This document shows, piece by piece, positions 1 to 10,905 of a stretch of 64,000 bases of DNA (position 1 is the first letter of the stretch; every line of letters starts with the position of its first letter). The DNA comes from Roridomyces roridus. Lineage: Eukaryota > Basidiomycota > Agaricomycetes > Agaricales > Mycenaceae. The translations under genes and the position numbers were made by a program. The notes beneath the pieces are model-generated. The model did not search any database. It saw only the letters and a list, made by a program, of their open reading frames with translations, and was not told the origin of the DNA. Location of the stretch: assembly GCA_029378245.1 (NCBI GenBank), contig JARKIF010000098.1, positions 54,156 through 118,155 on the forward strand, in the 5' to 3' direction.

Positions 1-1
1 C

Positions 2-133
2 AACGTCAACCTCACGATTGGGAATATGTGGAAGCTGAGCATGTACCTGTCCGTGATCCAGAAGGCGTTTGCGGACACCAAGGTGGAGGCGGACGAGGAG
101 GAGGCCAAGGTTGCGCGTGCTGCCATACACTGA
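2..133 (+). CDS. 3' end of an unrecognised gene (last exon)
   Basis: Only the last 43 codons and the TGA stop are inside the window. The frame is open from the first bases and ends in an acidic, helical tail (KVEADEEEAKVARAAIH). The upstream part is missing, so the family cannot be named. It is followed by an AT-rich stretch that looks like a 3' untranslated region and by a convergent gene that ends at 257. No motif allows a functional guess. Confidence 0.5.
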   Translation, partial: NVNLTIGNMWKLSMYLSVIQKAFADTKVEADEEEAKVARAAIH

Positions 134-256
134 ACTTTGATTTATTTCTGCATTACATCTCATCCACATATAAACTGCCGACGATCTTGAAATGTATCTC
201 TAGTCTTTTGAGTAGCTCGTAATGTACTATAGTTGACCTAATCGAAATGTATGTTC

Positions 257-979
257 TCATTCTTTCCCTGGGACAAGCAAGAGTCTACCAAAGAGTGTGG
301 TCCCACTCCGCCTCAAATAGGAGAAGCCAAAGTAGAGGATACGGCGCCTTATAGCGTCGTACTCAACATCTTCACCCTCCACAGGTTCCTCAGCTCTGAA
401 CCAGCTCAGTATTCCCTCGAACACGTCGAGTACCCTGATCCCTTGGCTGTTTTCCACGACTTTGTTGGGAGAAGCATGATCTGGACCCAAAGATATCGTG
501 AATCTGTGCACCGCGGGGATGGTCGCGAGGTCCTGTAATACACCGATGGAGGTGAGCGGGACGGCGGTGTTGTCTAACAAGATGAATTTCGCGTCGGATA
601 TGGGCTCGCCGATCTTCCAGTCCAGGTCCCAGCGTTGGACTGCTAAATGCAGCTAGAGGGCGTTCATGAGCGGTTGTGGAAAGAGATGAAGGATACCCAC
701 CTTTATGGGTTGACTCTCGCACTCGAGTAGAAGAAAAGAGTCTGGATTGTCGCCTGTGCGCGGGTCATTCACAAAACTTTGGCGTCCAAGTGCGGCAGTA
801 CGTACTTATATAGACTGGGCTCGTTCTCTTGAATGTTTGAACTTGGAGCGCAGGGTCGCTCTCAACAATGGCCTTCCACTTTTTCGCAACGCGTTTGACG
901 CGGAGGAGGTCATAGTACGGGAGGTTGCCCAGGATGAGTGCGTGCAGTTCCGGTGGAGAGGGATGGATACGTGTCTGCG
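257..979 (-). pseudogene. F-box protein with DUF6699-like C-terminal part, 5' end missing
   Basis: Three exons can be read: 979-806, 753-697 and 639-257, joined by GT-AG introns of 52 and 57 nt. The first starts at a good 3' splice site (TTTGTTTCAG) and encodes an F-box core, PPELHALILGNLPYYDLL, which in this fold binds Skp1 in SCF ubiquitin ligases. The rest resembles the DUF6699-type C-terminal domain common in Agaricomycetes (WDLDWKIGEP, DLATIPAVHRF, IRVLDVFEGILSWF). No start codon or first exon is found upstream, because the opposite-strand F-box copy begins at about 985. Either the first exon lies far upstream with a long intron, or the gene was cut by the rearrangement that placed the other copy there. 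I favour truncation. The domain assignment is by recognition only. Confidence 0.6.
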
Positions 980-984
980 CTGAA

Positions 985-2197
985 ACAAAGCCCGTGGGTC
1001 TTGACGCAGGTTAGCAGCCGTTGGAGAACAATCGCAATCTCAACTCCTTCGCTGTGGTCGAGAGTCAGCGTCGACTACTCTGAGGGATTCGGACAGCCAC
1101 TGCGGATGGTTTGGACTCAGGTCGATCGCGCCGGGACACGGATGCTCGACGTCTATTTCGCCGGATCTGCAAAGCGTAATCACGGCGCTCAAGTCGAAAT
1201 GTTCCAGTTCTTGTCCCTGCATTCCGCTCGCTGGGAGGTCCTCGAGATTGAGAACCTGACGACAAATTTGGTTCCTCATTTGGCTGCGCTCCGTGGTCGC
1301 CTTCCTTCACTCTCCAATTTGTGCGTCACATGGGATGCAAGGATTGACGATCACCAAGTAGGAGAGCGTGCTTTCGATTGCTTCCAGACGGCATATCGCC
1401 TTGTCGATGTGACATTGGGAGACTTTTTGCCCGTCCCTTTGGCTGCGCATCAGCTTACGGCCTACGCTGTAGACTGTTCATGGGAGATGCATCATTCTGT
1501 GCTGAAGCTCGCCTCCAATCTCGTCGAGGCCAGGGTAACCGTCAGCTCTGATGATACAGATTGGCCGGAAGCTTCTCCTGATCAAGTTATCGATCTCCCG
1601 CAACTGCAGCGCCTCTACGTCAGCTCCCAGGAAGTCCTGCGCTACCTCCAGGCTCCCATTCTGTCCGAGATAGGCTTTATAGTAGCCGAGGACGAAGAAC
1701 TAGCCGGGCTGGATGCCTTCCTCGTTCGTTGCTCTTGCAAACCGCAACAGCTTCTTCTTGAAGGGCTGCTCGACGCCGAGATGACCAAAAAAATCCTCGA
1801 AAAGCACACGTTCTTGAACCGCATCTTGCTAGTGTTCACCTCTCGTGACATTCGCAATTTCGACGACAACATTCTGGCTTCTTCCATCGGGGCTCACCTG
1901 AGCATGTTGGCTCGTGGCATTGCGCCTCAGCTGAAGGACATCTCCCTCGGCACCGAAGCTCGTTTTGGGGTCGATTATCCCCTCTTCGCCAGGATGCTCC
2001 GGGCTCGTCGAGGCCCAGGCAGTGTCCTCGGCGCTGCTGCCTTTGTGACGATACAGGGTCCAACTCCTGATCCCTTGACGCTTGCCGAACTGGATGCACT
2101 CGCAAAGGATGGACTGAGCCTTGTGCTGCAGTCGCGTAAAGATGCAGAGAGATCCATAAATGCTTGGTCGTATGCTACTCGTCCAATGTACAGGTAA
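985..2197 (+). pseudogene. 5'-truncated F-box/LRR-like paralogue
   Basis: An open frame of about 400 codons that aligns along its whole length to the C-terminal three quarters of the intact F-box gene at 19179-20816: compare SPWVLTQVSSRWRTIAIS with SPWTLTRVSSQWRKICVS, and the shared LPAHQLTAY/LAAHQLTAY and NLVEAR blocks. The part that carries the coiled coil and the F-box core (RIPPEVLNEIFSW in the paralogue) is absent; homology stops at about 985, where the opposite-strand F-box exon begins. The frame continues upstream to a GTG at 938, but that stretch is antisense to the neighbouring gene. No internal stop has appeared, so the truncation may be recent, or the product may still be made. It lacks the Skp1-binding part, so it should not work as an F-box protein. 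Confidence 0.65.
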
Positions 2198-3688
2198 AGA
2201 ATACAAAGCTGTCATGCCATTTAAATCGGGGCCCGCGTCTGCACTTTTGAGGAGGATCGGAGCGTAGCTCAGACGATCATGGATCAAGGATTAAGGCCGT
2301 ACTGCATGCGCTGCTCGTCACTGAGAAGTCCAAAGCTAGTGAGATCAGTGAAGGGATGCCGACGACCGGCGGATTGCTGCTTGGCGTAGAGACCTTAACT
2401 AAAACAAAGATGAGCAGGCGAAAGATGGGAGTGGCTGGCAAATTTCGGGGAGAGCGGCTGCCGACTTGACGATCGTGACGCTGGATGGGAAGGAAGTTGA
2501 CAACACTCTTGGATGCGAAGTAAGTACCAGGTCGCGGTGGCTGGCAGCGATCGATTTGTTGATTGCATTGGGCGTCACTGAGAGACTGAGTTTGGGAGAG
2601 AGGATGCAAGGAGTGTTTGAGTGGCTACGCTTCGACATGTGGCCGGCAATTTCGGGGAGGGCGGATGCGTCGCTGCGTGAAGTGGCTGGATGGGAGGAGA
2701 GTGGGAGGCTGACGGGAGGCTGACAACACTCTTGGACACAAACGAGGTCGTAGTGGCTGGCAGGGTCGCCAGCGAGGTGGCTGGCGAGAAAGACGGAGCT
2801 TGATTCTGGGAGGGAATGCATGAGTTCGAGTGGCTACTACTGGATGAAAACAAAAACGAGCCTTGTACCCAAGATAGGCTTTATTATCATTCTGAACAGA
2901 AACTTCAAGTGGAGTGCGGGAATGGAATCTCTGGCCGACGTGGATTGACATCTTAGCGAAACAATGGTCAGTTGCATCCGTTACAAGAACTATAGAGCTG
3001 GACAATGAACTGTCAAATGCCCCTGGAGTAGATGTGGGATAAAACGTATGGGCGGGTCGCACGTCGGGAAGTAGTAGTACAAGACAACAATGATTCTTGT
3101 ATCTGGGCGGAGGCCGAGCAATGGACAAGGACACAATTAGGCATTCCCAGGTGATGGCGGCGAAGATGAATCATGGCCGTAGACATCTGGTAAAGAATCG
3201 CAACGCCTAGAGGTAACAAAAAGATTCCCCGCGCCCACAGAACGGAGGCAAAATGGTTGATCGAGGCAGCTGCACGAAAAAGGCAATCGTTGTCTTATTC
3301 TCCACCATGGCCATCGTCCCGAGTCATGGCGCAGCTTCTTGGAAGCTTCTTGCTGTTGGCAACAGGACCTTGTTCCAGAACGGGGGTAAGCGGGGTACAA
3401 TGAGGTAGCGAGCGACAATAGAACTGGTGTACAAACACGGCGCAACACGCGGAGGCATAATGCCTGTGCTTGTACTTCCACCTCAATTGTCCCGTTAGCA
3501 TCCTTTTGTTGTCCTTTCGGTATAAGAAGCGGGGTCGGCTGGAGTGCTAACCATCCATCCAGAGCTAGCCTCCTCACGATTTAACGCCCACTCCACTGCC
3601 TCACTGTCTTTTCTTACCTTACCCGATCATTTTACGGTGTGTTCCAGCGCTGCTTTGTCCGCGCCCTTGTACTCATTTGGGCTCCCAG
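2198..3688. other. Intergenic region without a supported gene
   Basis: Apart from the tandem duplication at 2437-2840, I see only short overlapping frames on both strands with no domain, no consistent splice structure and no coding-like composition. The last ~150 bases, before the ATG at 3689, are pyrimidine-rich and are probably the promoter and 5' leader of the next gene. Confidence 0.5.
2437..2840. repeat. Imperfect tandem duplication (~210-220 bp unit), noncoding
   Basis: Two diverged copies lie head to tail. Shared blocks are AATTTCGGGGAG (about 2440 and 2646), TGACAACACTCTTGGA (about 2499 and 2718), GTGGCTGGCAG (about 2538 and 2752) and GAGTGGCTAC (about 2619 and 2828), giving offsets of about 207-219 bp. 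No frame is convincingly coding. The surrounding 2198-3688 interval otherwise holds no gene I can support. Confidence 0.7.
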
Positions 3689-4927
3689 ATGTCCATTAAA
3701 ACCTCTGCTCCAGTTGCCCCTGTCCAGGTTCTCCTCCCCATAACCACCCCGCCTCGCCGTCACCGCTCAAACTCGGCCATCCTTGCTTGGGCAGCGCGCG
3801 TTCAGCCAGGCTCTCCCTCTTCTCCCCGCCGTAGTCCGTCTATCAGCCACGGCCCTGCACCCCCAGGCTCTGCCTCGTTCATCACGCTCATCGATACTCC
3901 CAGCACCGCCGGGAAGCAGTTCGATCTGACGACCCTCGGGTACTCGTCCTTCTTCATCGCTGCCGCGGCTTCTCCCAAGTCGGCCTGTGTCGCCCAGATC
4001 CCGATCCCACCCGTCCCGGCCTCCCCGACTAAACCCAGTCGCGTGCTCAAGCACTTCCGCTCTCTCTCCGCCCTTACGCGCTCACGAGCCAAATCTGTCT
4101 CTGCCATCCCTCCAGTGCCCCCCATGCCCCCCACTACACCAAAGCTCTTTGCCAACAAGGCCAAGACTTATGCCAAGCACACTGCACCCCGCCCAGCGCC
4201 ACTTGCGAACGAGCTCGCGCTCATGCAGTTTGCTGATGGTGGCTCTCTCGAGTCCCATGCGAAGCGCGTGCTCGCTCACCAAGCCAAGGCCGCTGGTCCC
4301 GGCGTCGGTGTCGGCACCGTCTTCCGCGATGCCAACGGCGGTATCTGGTGGGATGCCGAGGAGGAATGGGAGTTTGCCCATCTGCTCGATGGTGAGCACG
4401 ATGTTGGATCGGATGACTGGGTGCAATTCAGTGGCAAGGAGAACGGTGGCGAAGAGCGCCGTGGGAGTGTGTCGACTCAGGACTCGGATCTCGACGCGCG
4501 CTTCCTCGTGCAGCCCGCTGACGACGATGCTCTGATCGCTGCCTTCCCGCCTCATCGCCGCGGTGCCACCACCATCCTCGCCCTTCCTGCTCGCCGCCGC
4601 CCTGCCCCACACCTCCGCAAACCTGCCCAGCTCGATGCCTTTGCTGCTGCTCCTGCTGTAGCAGCTGAGCCCACGCCTAATTCCAAGGGCAGTGCTCGTC
4701 GCCGCCCTGCTCCCCCACCGCTCAAACTCGCCCGCCCACATCCTCACGCTCGCAACGACTTCTTCGCGGCCTCGTTCGCGCCTTCACCCCTTCCTGTCTC
4801 GGGGCCTGTTTCTCCTCTTGCGCTGTCGCCCGTCTCGCCGGGCTTGCACGCGCATGGGCACCCCCGCCCCCGCACCAAGTCTTCCGTGCGCAACCTGCGG
4901 ACACTGTTCCGCCGGCGCGCCGATTGA
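3689..4927 (+). CDS. Proline- and alanine-rich hypothetical protein
   Basis: A single uninterrupted frame of 412 codons. The start at 3689 is the first ATG; an in-frame TTG twelve bases upstream is not used. The N-terminal half is Pro/Ser/Ala-rich and probably disordered, with short basic SR stretches. A compact conserved-looking core follows at about residues 170-240 (ELALMQFADGGSLESHAKRV and FRDANGGIWWDAEEEWEFA), and the C-terminus ends in basic repeats (RRRPAPPPLKLARP, TLFRRRAD). I recognise the GGIWWDAEEEWEFA type of core from unannotated Agaricomycete proteins but know no function. No transmembrane segment or signal peptide is visible. Third-codon positions are strongly C/G, which supports real coding. 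Confidence 0.8.
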   Translation: MSIKTSAPVAPVQVLLPITTPPRRHRSNSAILAWAARVQPGSPSSPRRSPSISHGPAPPGSASFITLIDTPSTAGKQFDLTTLGYSSFFIAAAASPKSACVAQIPIPPVPASPTKPSRVLKHFRSLSALTRSRAKSVSAIPPVPPMPPTTPKLFANKAKTYAKHTAPRPAPLANELALMQFADGGSLESHAKRVLAHQAKAAGPGVGVGTVFRDANGGIWWDAEEEWEFAHLLDGEHDVGSDDWVQFSGKENGGEERRGSVSTQDSDLDARFLVQPADDDALIAAFPPHRRGATTILALPARRRPAPHLRKPAQLDAFAAAPAVAAEPTPNSKGSARRRPAPPPLKLARPHPHARNDFFAASFAPSPLPVSGPVSPLALSPVSPGLHAHGHPRPRTKSSVRNLRTLFRRRAD

Positions 4928-6207
4928 GCTACTTCTCCTTTCTCATGAACCCAAAATTACCATGACCGGACCAACGACTCGACGAAGGTGGATGGATTGA
5001 TTCCTCCCGAAATAAATGTTTTGTATGTCCTCTTTTCACTCATGCAATACGCACATGCCATTACTACCTACCCTTGTATCAACTACCACCTCCACACCAC
5101 CCGCGTCCCCTACCCGCATACGTTCTTGTTTGTATCGACTACTAGTACACCCCTTGTTTATTGCATACCACACGATGTATTTTATTGAGCTTGTTAATAT
5201 AGGCATGGTTTTGGAGAACTACTCTTGTAGGAGCATGGATGTTTGCTTATCGGCGAGTATCCCAAAATGACCCGTTTTTGGAACGATATGGTGCTTCACT
5301 GGCTTGCTGCATAAATGCACGCCGAGATCAGACCACCGCTGCTTTGCTGCAGGGGGCAACGTAGCAACCAAGCCAAATTCGGCAGTGATCAAAGTAATGG
5401 GAGCCTTGACTGAGGAAACCCAATTGGCCAACGACTGGACGAATCCATCGTGACTTTGGTCTTGTTCTAGGGGATAAAACCCCGAAAGGAATCGTACGAG
5501 CGGAGTGACGACGACGTTCTTCAATTGGGTTGCACTCGCCTGTGTGACGGGGGATGCCTTTGAACCTGAACCTGAACCTCCCGACTGCGCACCGAGAACC
5601 CATCCCCATTCCGCGACCTGCGCGCTATCGGGTCCAAAAGCAGGATCGTACCGGAATAGATTGATCATACTCTGCATCGCCCTGTCTGCGAATACAGAGG
5701 GATCCGGACTCGCCAGTGAGCGCAAATTCTCCTCCAAAGCCCATATCATGGGAAAGTGCTCGATGTACGTTAGCTGTACCACCTCCTCTCCGGCGTCTTC
5801 GAGGGCCTTGACCACCGCAGTACCGAGGATGCTCATTCCCGAATACGCTGATATACGGTATTACGGTAAGGACCGGTCGGTCGCTTTTCCCGGATTTTGG
5901 CGGCGAAGAAGTTGGCTTGAGCTGGGAGCGAGTCGGCGGGTGTTGTATCGGTTACTTGGAGAGCCCAAAGCGTGCCGGTAAAGTGGGACCGAAGAGCCAA
6001 AGTGTTGTTGATGCGTCCCGTGAGGCCGGGGAATGCGATGAGAGGTATACCCTCGCCGGAACAGATCTCCACAATAGACTCGAGTTTCGATGTCGTTTCG
6101 AAAGAGTCGACCTCCTCGTCCCGTTTGACAGGCTCATATTCGGTCCCGCTGACCAGAGCGACCAGGTATTTGGTCAGCTCCGAGATGGTGGGGTAGTCGT
6201 AAACGAG

Positions 6208-6806
6208 CTGGCGCACGCCTCCCCCCCAATGACATGTCCAAAAAAGGCTAATCGGATTGATATCAAGGCACGTGGGGGTTTCTTGGCATTTACTGGGACT
6301 GTGACGCCACGTGGCGGCCACTAACCAATGTCCCAGTGGCTCTGCGGTTCCGGTGTCCCATCTTCATGATCCTTCATTTCTTGAATGTCTCGAGTTCAAT
6401 TCTTGGTGCTGGTCAATTTTTTTGTCAGCATTTTGTTATTCTACAATGAGAGAAGGGTGGGTTGGTTGGTTAGGCTCAGTTGAATGACATTGTCCTACCC
6501 AGACTGTCAATACCTCCCCCGCAGCCTCGGCTGTGAATACCCCTCTGAGAATCCACAGTGAATGGGCAGTTAGGTACAGTATCCACGGTGAATTGGTGGC
6601 TAGATCTGATAGACCAGGTTCAAGTTAGGCTCAGTTGGTTAAGTTAGGTTGTTGGAGCTTGAGGAGCTTGAGGAGGCTAGGGTGGAATTTACAGAAAAAA
6701 AGAACTGACCCCACACTGTATCGAACTCACGCAAGACAAATCACATGACCTTATCGGCTGTCACATGACCTTATCGGTGTCATTGGGGGGGAGGCCAAGG
6801 GGGTTT
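6208..6806. mobile_element. 599-bp insertion with inverted ends and 11-bp flanking repeat (MULE-like candidate)
   Basis: It splits the coding sequence between the thiolation and thioesterase domains of the NRPS-like gene. The direct repeat TCGTAAACGAG flanks it at 6197-6207 and 6807-6817, and near each end lies an inverted GCCTCCCCCCCAATGACA (starting at 6217 on the left). The outermost 9-11 bases do not match each other. A 9-11-bp target duplication fits Mutator-like elements, but the flanking similarity extends a few bases further, so the class is uncertain. It has no coding capacity. Inside is a 20-bp-scale direct duplication, CACATGACCTTATCGG, near 6743-6776. Confidence 0.65.
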
Positions 6807-7811
6807 TCGTAAACGAGGTTCTGAGAAATATTCTCAACCGCCTTTTCTCCAGAGCGCAAGGCTTTGAGGACGTGAAGCCGGAATACAGTGGCAGTCAAAC
6901 TAAAGAAATTAATGAGCCGTGAAGGAAGGAAGGCAATATCACCGAACCTGTCGAAACCTTGCTGGCGGAGATCCACCGATACCGCGATGATGCTCGTGTT
7001 GGACACGCGTTTGGCCAAGTTCAGAAGCCATGGCTGCACAGTTGCAGAGTCCCATATTGTGGGCGGTGCGATTGAATCGAATTGGTGTTGTACAACGTTG
7101 TAGCTTCGGAACCATATAAGCGGCGAGGCCGATTACATGAAAACCACCGGACCCACAGAGCATCGATCTCGGCAGCATACATGCCGATTGCGGCTTTGCG
7201 CATAACCAATCCTTTGCCGGAGCGAGGCAATGATTTATCGCGGGCCGTGATCAAGATCATCTCTTTGAAAATACGGCTAAATGCCGGTGCGATCGCGTTC
7301 GCCTGCTCAATAGCAGGCCAAATTTGATTTCTCAGTGCGGCCAGCTGTTTTGGATCTCCAACATCGATTTGAGCGCTGGGCCGCGCTTCGATTAGGATGC
7401 CGGCCTGCGGGCGCTCGCGACCGAACATTACAGCCTCTGTGACTCTAATTATCCGTTAGCACTGCTCAAATCGGGGATTTAAAGTAACTTGCATTGAAGC
7501 GCTTGTGATAATGCTTTCCATTGGGCCAGGGACCGTCTTTTCTCCAGAACTATGGACGATCGTATCATCTACCCGCCCAACACTGTTTTTTAAAGTCAGT
7601 TTTTGTTGCTACAACTCAGGAAAACAAAGATACATTTTCCAGAGATGAGGTTTCTGGGGATGTTGCATGCATAAATCCGACGTCGCATAACCCTTGACGT
7701 CGTCCAGATTCTCCATCGTAGGAGCATGTATCTCTGACGACTTGGTCGAAATCAAAGTCCGAACAACATTCAGAACATGGGGATATACGAACCAAAATAT
7801 GCAATTCAAAG

Positions 7812-8146
7812 TAGCCTCGCGATGGCCAGGCGTTCTATCGACAGTGAGAGGAGTAACACACGGCTGATAAAGAGATGTTTGATGGTACTACCGGATTTGG
7901 ATGAATTTCGAAAATTTGATGAAGAATTGATGGGCAGGAGGGTCTCTAGAACGCCTGGGGCACTTCGTTTGACACCTCCCCCCATCGAGTCACACCGCCT
8001 GCCAAAATTCGGTGATATCACGCCTGAGTGTGACTCGATGGGGGAGGGTCTCGGCTCAAGTGCCCCAGACGTTTGGGTGAGAGCTCTGTCGATCAAATTT
8101 TAATTTGATGAGCTTAAATCACCCAAAACGGATGGGCACGAGACTA
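7812..8146. mobile_element. 335-bp hAT-type MITE
   Basis: Ends TAGCCTCGCG and (reverse complement) TAGTCTCGTG form short imperfect terminal inverted repeats. The 8-bp target duplication ATTCAAAG is exact at 7804-7811 and 8147-8154. An 8-bp duplication with TAG-type ends is the signature of the hAT superfamily. It lies inside an exon of the NRPS-like adenylation domain, after the codons for NIFEL. It has no open frame of its own. Confidence 0.85.
7955..8068. repeat. 114-bp palindromic element inside the MITE
   Basis: CTGGGGCACTT at 7955-7965 is repeated inverted at 8058-8068, and a second inverted pair, CCCCCATCGAGTCACAC / GTGTGACTCGATGGGGG, lies inside it. The inner arms can fold into a long hairpin with a loop of about 35 nt. 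It may be a second, smaller MITE nested in the first; no clear target duplication is visible (ACG is shared, one base out of register). Confidence 0.6.
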
Positions 8147-9329
8147 ATTCAAAGATATTCAGTGCGTTTGGTACCAAGCGCACTTGTACCTTGTCGGCAA
8201 ACTGGAACCACGCCCATTCCTTTTCGTCCTTTTCGTCCAGCCGTAAATCAGTGACCGTACCAATCTCGGTAGCGCCATAGACACTGCGAAGCTTTACACC
8301 TTGCTCCACGAGCGAATCTCCAATACGCTGAGGGAGCGGACCACCTGCCCAGACCTACCCAGAATCAGGAACACTACGAGGACTCGGAGGATAATCACTC
8401 ACGACGAGTTGCAAAGACGCTAGATATGCGACTGATTCTGGAGAATTGATCCAAAGTGTCAATAGGGCAGGTACAGTCGTGAGGGCCTTGCACTTTGTGG
8501 CGCGCGCATGCCGGAGAATGTTGTCGGGGGACGGTATCACCGGAAGTGAGTTGGTGGAAGTTGCAGTGGGTGGATACACGGCAACACACAAGCCGTGGAG
8601 GGGATGAAGAAGTTGGCAAACAATGCCAAAAATATGGAATGGTGGGAGCGCCATATTACCTGCCACACCCTTGGGATTGAGCAAACCTGCGTCGGCAATG
8701 GCCGCTGCATAGGCAAGGTTAGTTCAAGAAAATGCGGCGGGAAAATGAGACGTACGGAGGTTACACCATTGCTCGATCCCTCGGTGCGTCTGCCCAATGG
8801 CTCTCGGCAACCCCGTACTGCCGGAGGAATGCATATACAGCTCGATATCATCGGGCGAGGAACTCGACGTCACAAAAGGATAGGGTTCGAACGGGGAATT
8901 GGCCGTCTCGATACCCAGGTTTGGATAAATCTGCGCCACCGACGGAGCCTCTTCAATGTCCAACAAGTAATCTGGGTCAACCCGAGAGATGTGTTCTTTG
9001 AGCCCGGCGAGAACCGGTGCAAGAGTAGCGCAGGTAGCCAGAATTCGGTGACAGGATGATGCACTCAGAAGTTCAAATATTCCAGCTGCTGAGTTACGAG
9101 GCGAGATTGGGAAGGGCTGATCGAACTTGAGGACGCGTTCATGGATGAAGGATTACACTTACAATAATATTCGCGGTCATCAGACCGACGAGGAGCGCAT
9201 GATACAAAATGGTGTCCGACTGTATGCTGTTCGTTTTGTAAAAAAAATAAACCCATATCGAGTTGGGCCGAGCCTGAAAATATTGAGTCCGGGGTGACCA
9301 ATATATCGAGGCTCGAGCAACATCGAGGA

Positions 9330-9585
9330 CACAGGGGGGAACCTCACTTTTCCGCACAGCGGGAATTTTATATTTCCGCAGTATTTCCGCATGATTTCCG
9401 CAACATTTCCGCGTGGCGGAAATGTGTTGATTTCATTACATAATCATAAGATTCTCTGCTAAATTGGCAGATTTTGATTTTTATCACCTATTTTTGGAGC
9501 TGGCGGAAATGTTGCGGAAATACTGCGGAAATGTTGCATAAATAAAGTATTTCCGCGGTGCGGAAAAGATGCCTTCCCCCCTGTG
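9330..9585. mobile_element. 256-bp CACTA-type MITE in the left arm
   Basis: Ends CACAGGGGGGAA and TTCCCCCCTGTG are exact inverted repeats, and the 3-bp duplication GGA flanks them (9327-9329, 9586-9588). The opposite arm of the host element shows the empty site. Subterminal TTTCCGC/GCGGAAA motifs are repeated more than ten times in both orientations, as in transposase-binding arrays. CAC ends with a 3-bp duplication fit the CACTA superfamily. Confidence 0.8.
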
Positions 9586-10161
9586 GGATCTATTCAGCTG
9601 CACATCGAGTGAGGTGGGTAAATATCGAGATTTTTGAGCTGGAAACATCGAGAGAGCACCTGAATTGTATTGAGCAATATATCGGATTCGCGAAATATAT
9701 CGAGGGAGGGAGTGCCAACATCTATCTAGCAAGCTTCTGACATCTAATTAGAGAACATTGTGCCCGAGCAACGTCGTTGGCAGTGCTCGGGCCCTCCCGC
9801 TCGTTGCATCCGCCGGCTGACGGAACCTGAGCGCCCTGGCGTCGTCGCGTCGGTCATCGCTGATGGCTCGGAGTTGGCGGATCAAAGTTGCACATGTTTG
9901 GCGCCTGTCCAAAAACGGTCTTGCTCCTGCCACCACATCCTGTTCTGGCTCTTCAACGGCCGCTCTACTCTTCGCACGAGGCCCTCAAACCAGCACGAAA
10001 GAATACTCCCCCGGGCTATGATGGGTGCTCCCTCGGCTGGGCCGAGTCGTAGAGAAGCACGAGCTCGGGCCGCGTCCTTCAGACTCCTTCGATGCGGGCC
10101 TTGAAGCTCCTTGTCTCAGGTGTTCACTCCCTCAAATTTCAAGATCCGGTCAAGCCTGGAC

Positions 10162-10702
10162 TCAGAATCGGTGGATTCTGTGGCCAACGCTCCGTTCATT
10201 CAAGATTCCACACAAGGCAGGAGCCCCACCGCTACACCGTGACCCACTGCTTGTATCCTTGTCACTGTTTCTTGCTTCCATCCGCATCCCCTCCGTTTGA
10301 CACTCCTGAACTCCAGTCGAGCTACTCCCCACAACATACGCCCACCCGCTGCGTATTGCGTCCTTGACTTTGGGAGAGCAAGGAGCAAGATAAAAACTGC
10401 GCGTTGAAACAACATCCGTCAAGAGCTCCTCTAATGACTGAACCTTCACTACACTGACCTCTATGAACGCGCAAATTGCTGTCTCCGTGTTGAGGGCGCC
10501 TCCATATCTGACCTGTCCGTCGACGAGCATCACCTGTGCGCGCAGGGGTATGCATACCAGCGCCGCGGGTACTTGCGTCTGTGTTCGTTCTTCTTTCACC
10601 AGCGGGTACTCATTGCGGAGCCAATTGTCGGGCCAGGCCAGCACCCACTTGCTGACGACAATCCTTTTTCCTGGCACGTTTGGTCAGTGCTCGTTCGTTT
10701 GT
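10162..10702 (-). pseudogene. Coding-like fragment inside the 4.1-kb transposon
   Basis: An open frame with protein-like composition (for example GKRIVVSKWVLAWPDNWLR and VSVVKVQSLEELLTDVV) but no start codon in good context and no complete domain. The IVVSKWVL block is faintly like the end of a BRCT domain; this is weak. The frame is open without splicing but a neighbouring frame is open too, so coding is unproven. Best explanation: a piece of a host gene carried by the transposon, or a decayed transposon gene. Confidence 0.25.
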
Positions 10703-10905
10703 GCTGTTGAATTTGTGCTCGACTAGTTTAGTCGACAAATCAAACATTTTCATGACGAGGAGGTGCACGGACAGCTGGTGAGTGAATATCTTTTTGGGCC
10801 TTTCTCCGTGAAATAATCGGACCGTGGACCCGCAGCAGCGCCCGGCGGAGTTCGTGTGCAAGATGGACGCGTCAACGATTGCCGCTTTCTGACCAGTTTG
10901 TGTTG

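Noticed and set aside
800..810. Apparent frameshift in the minus-strand F-box gene
   Set aside because: A 52-nt intron (805-754, donor GTACGT, acceptor CACAG) joins the F-box part to SDNPDSFLLLECES in frame.
3137..3577. 146-codon minus-strand frame upstream of the proline-rich gene
   Set aside because: No domain, no promoter-like region, and many alternative frames of equal length.
6610..6770. tRNA-like boxes (TAGGCTCAGTTGG and, on the other strand, GAGTTCGATAC)
   Set aside because: The A-box-like and B-box-like sequences lie on opposite strands and no cloverleaf can form.
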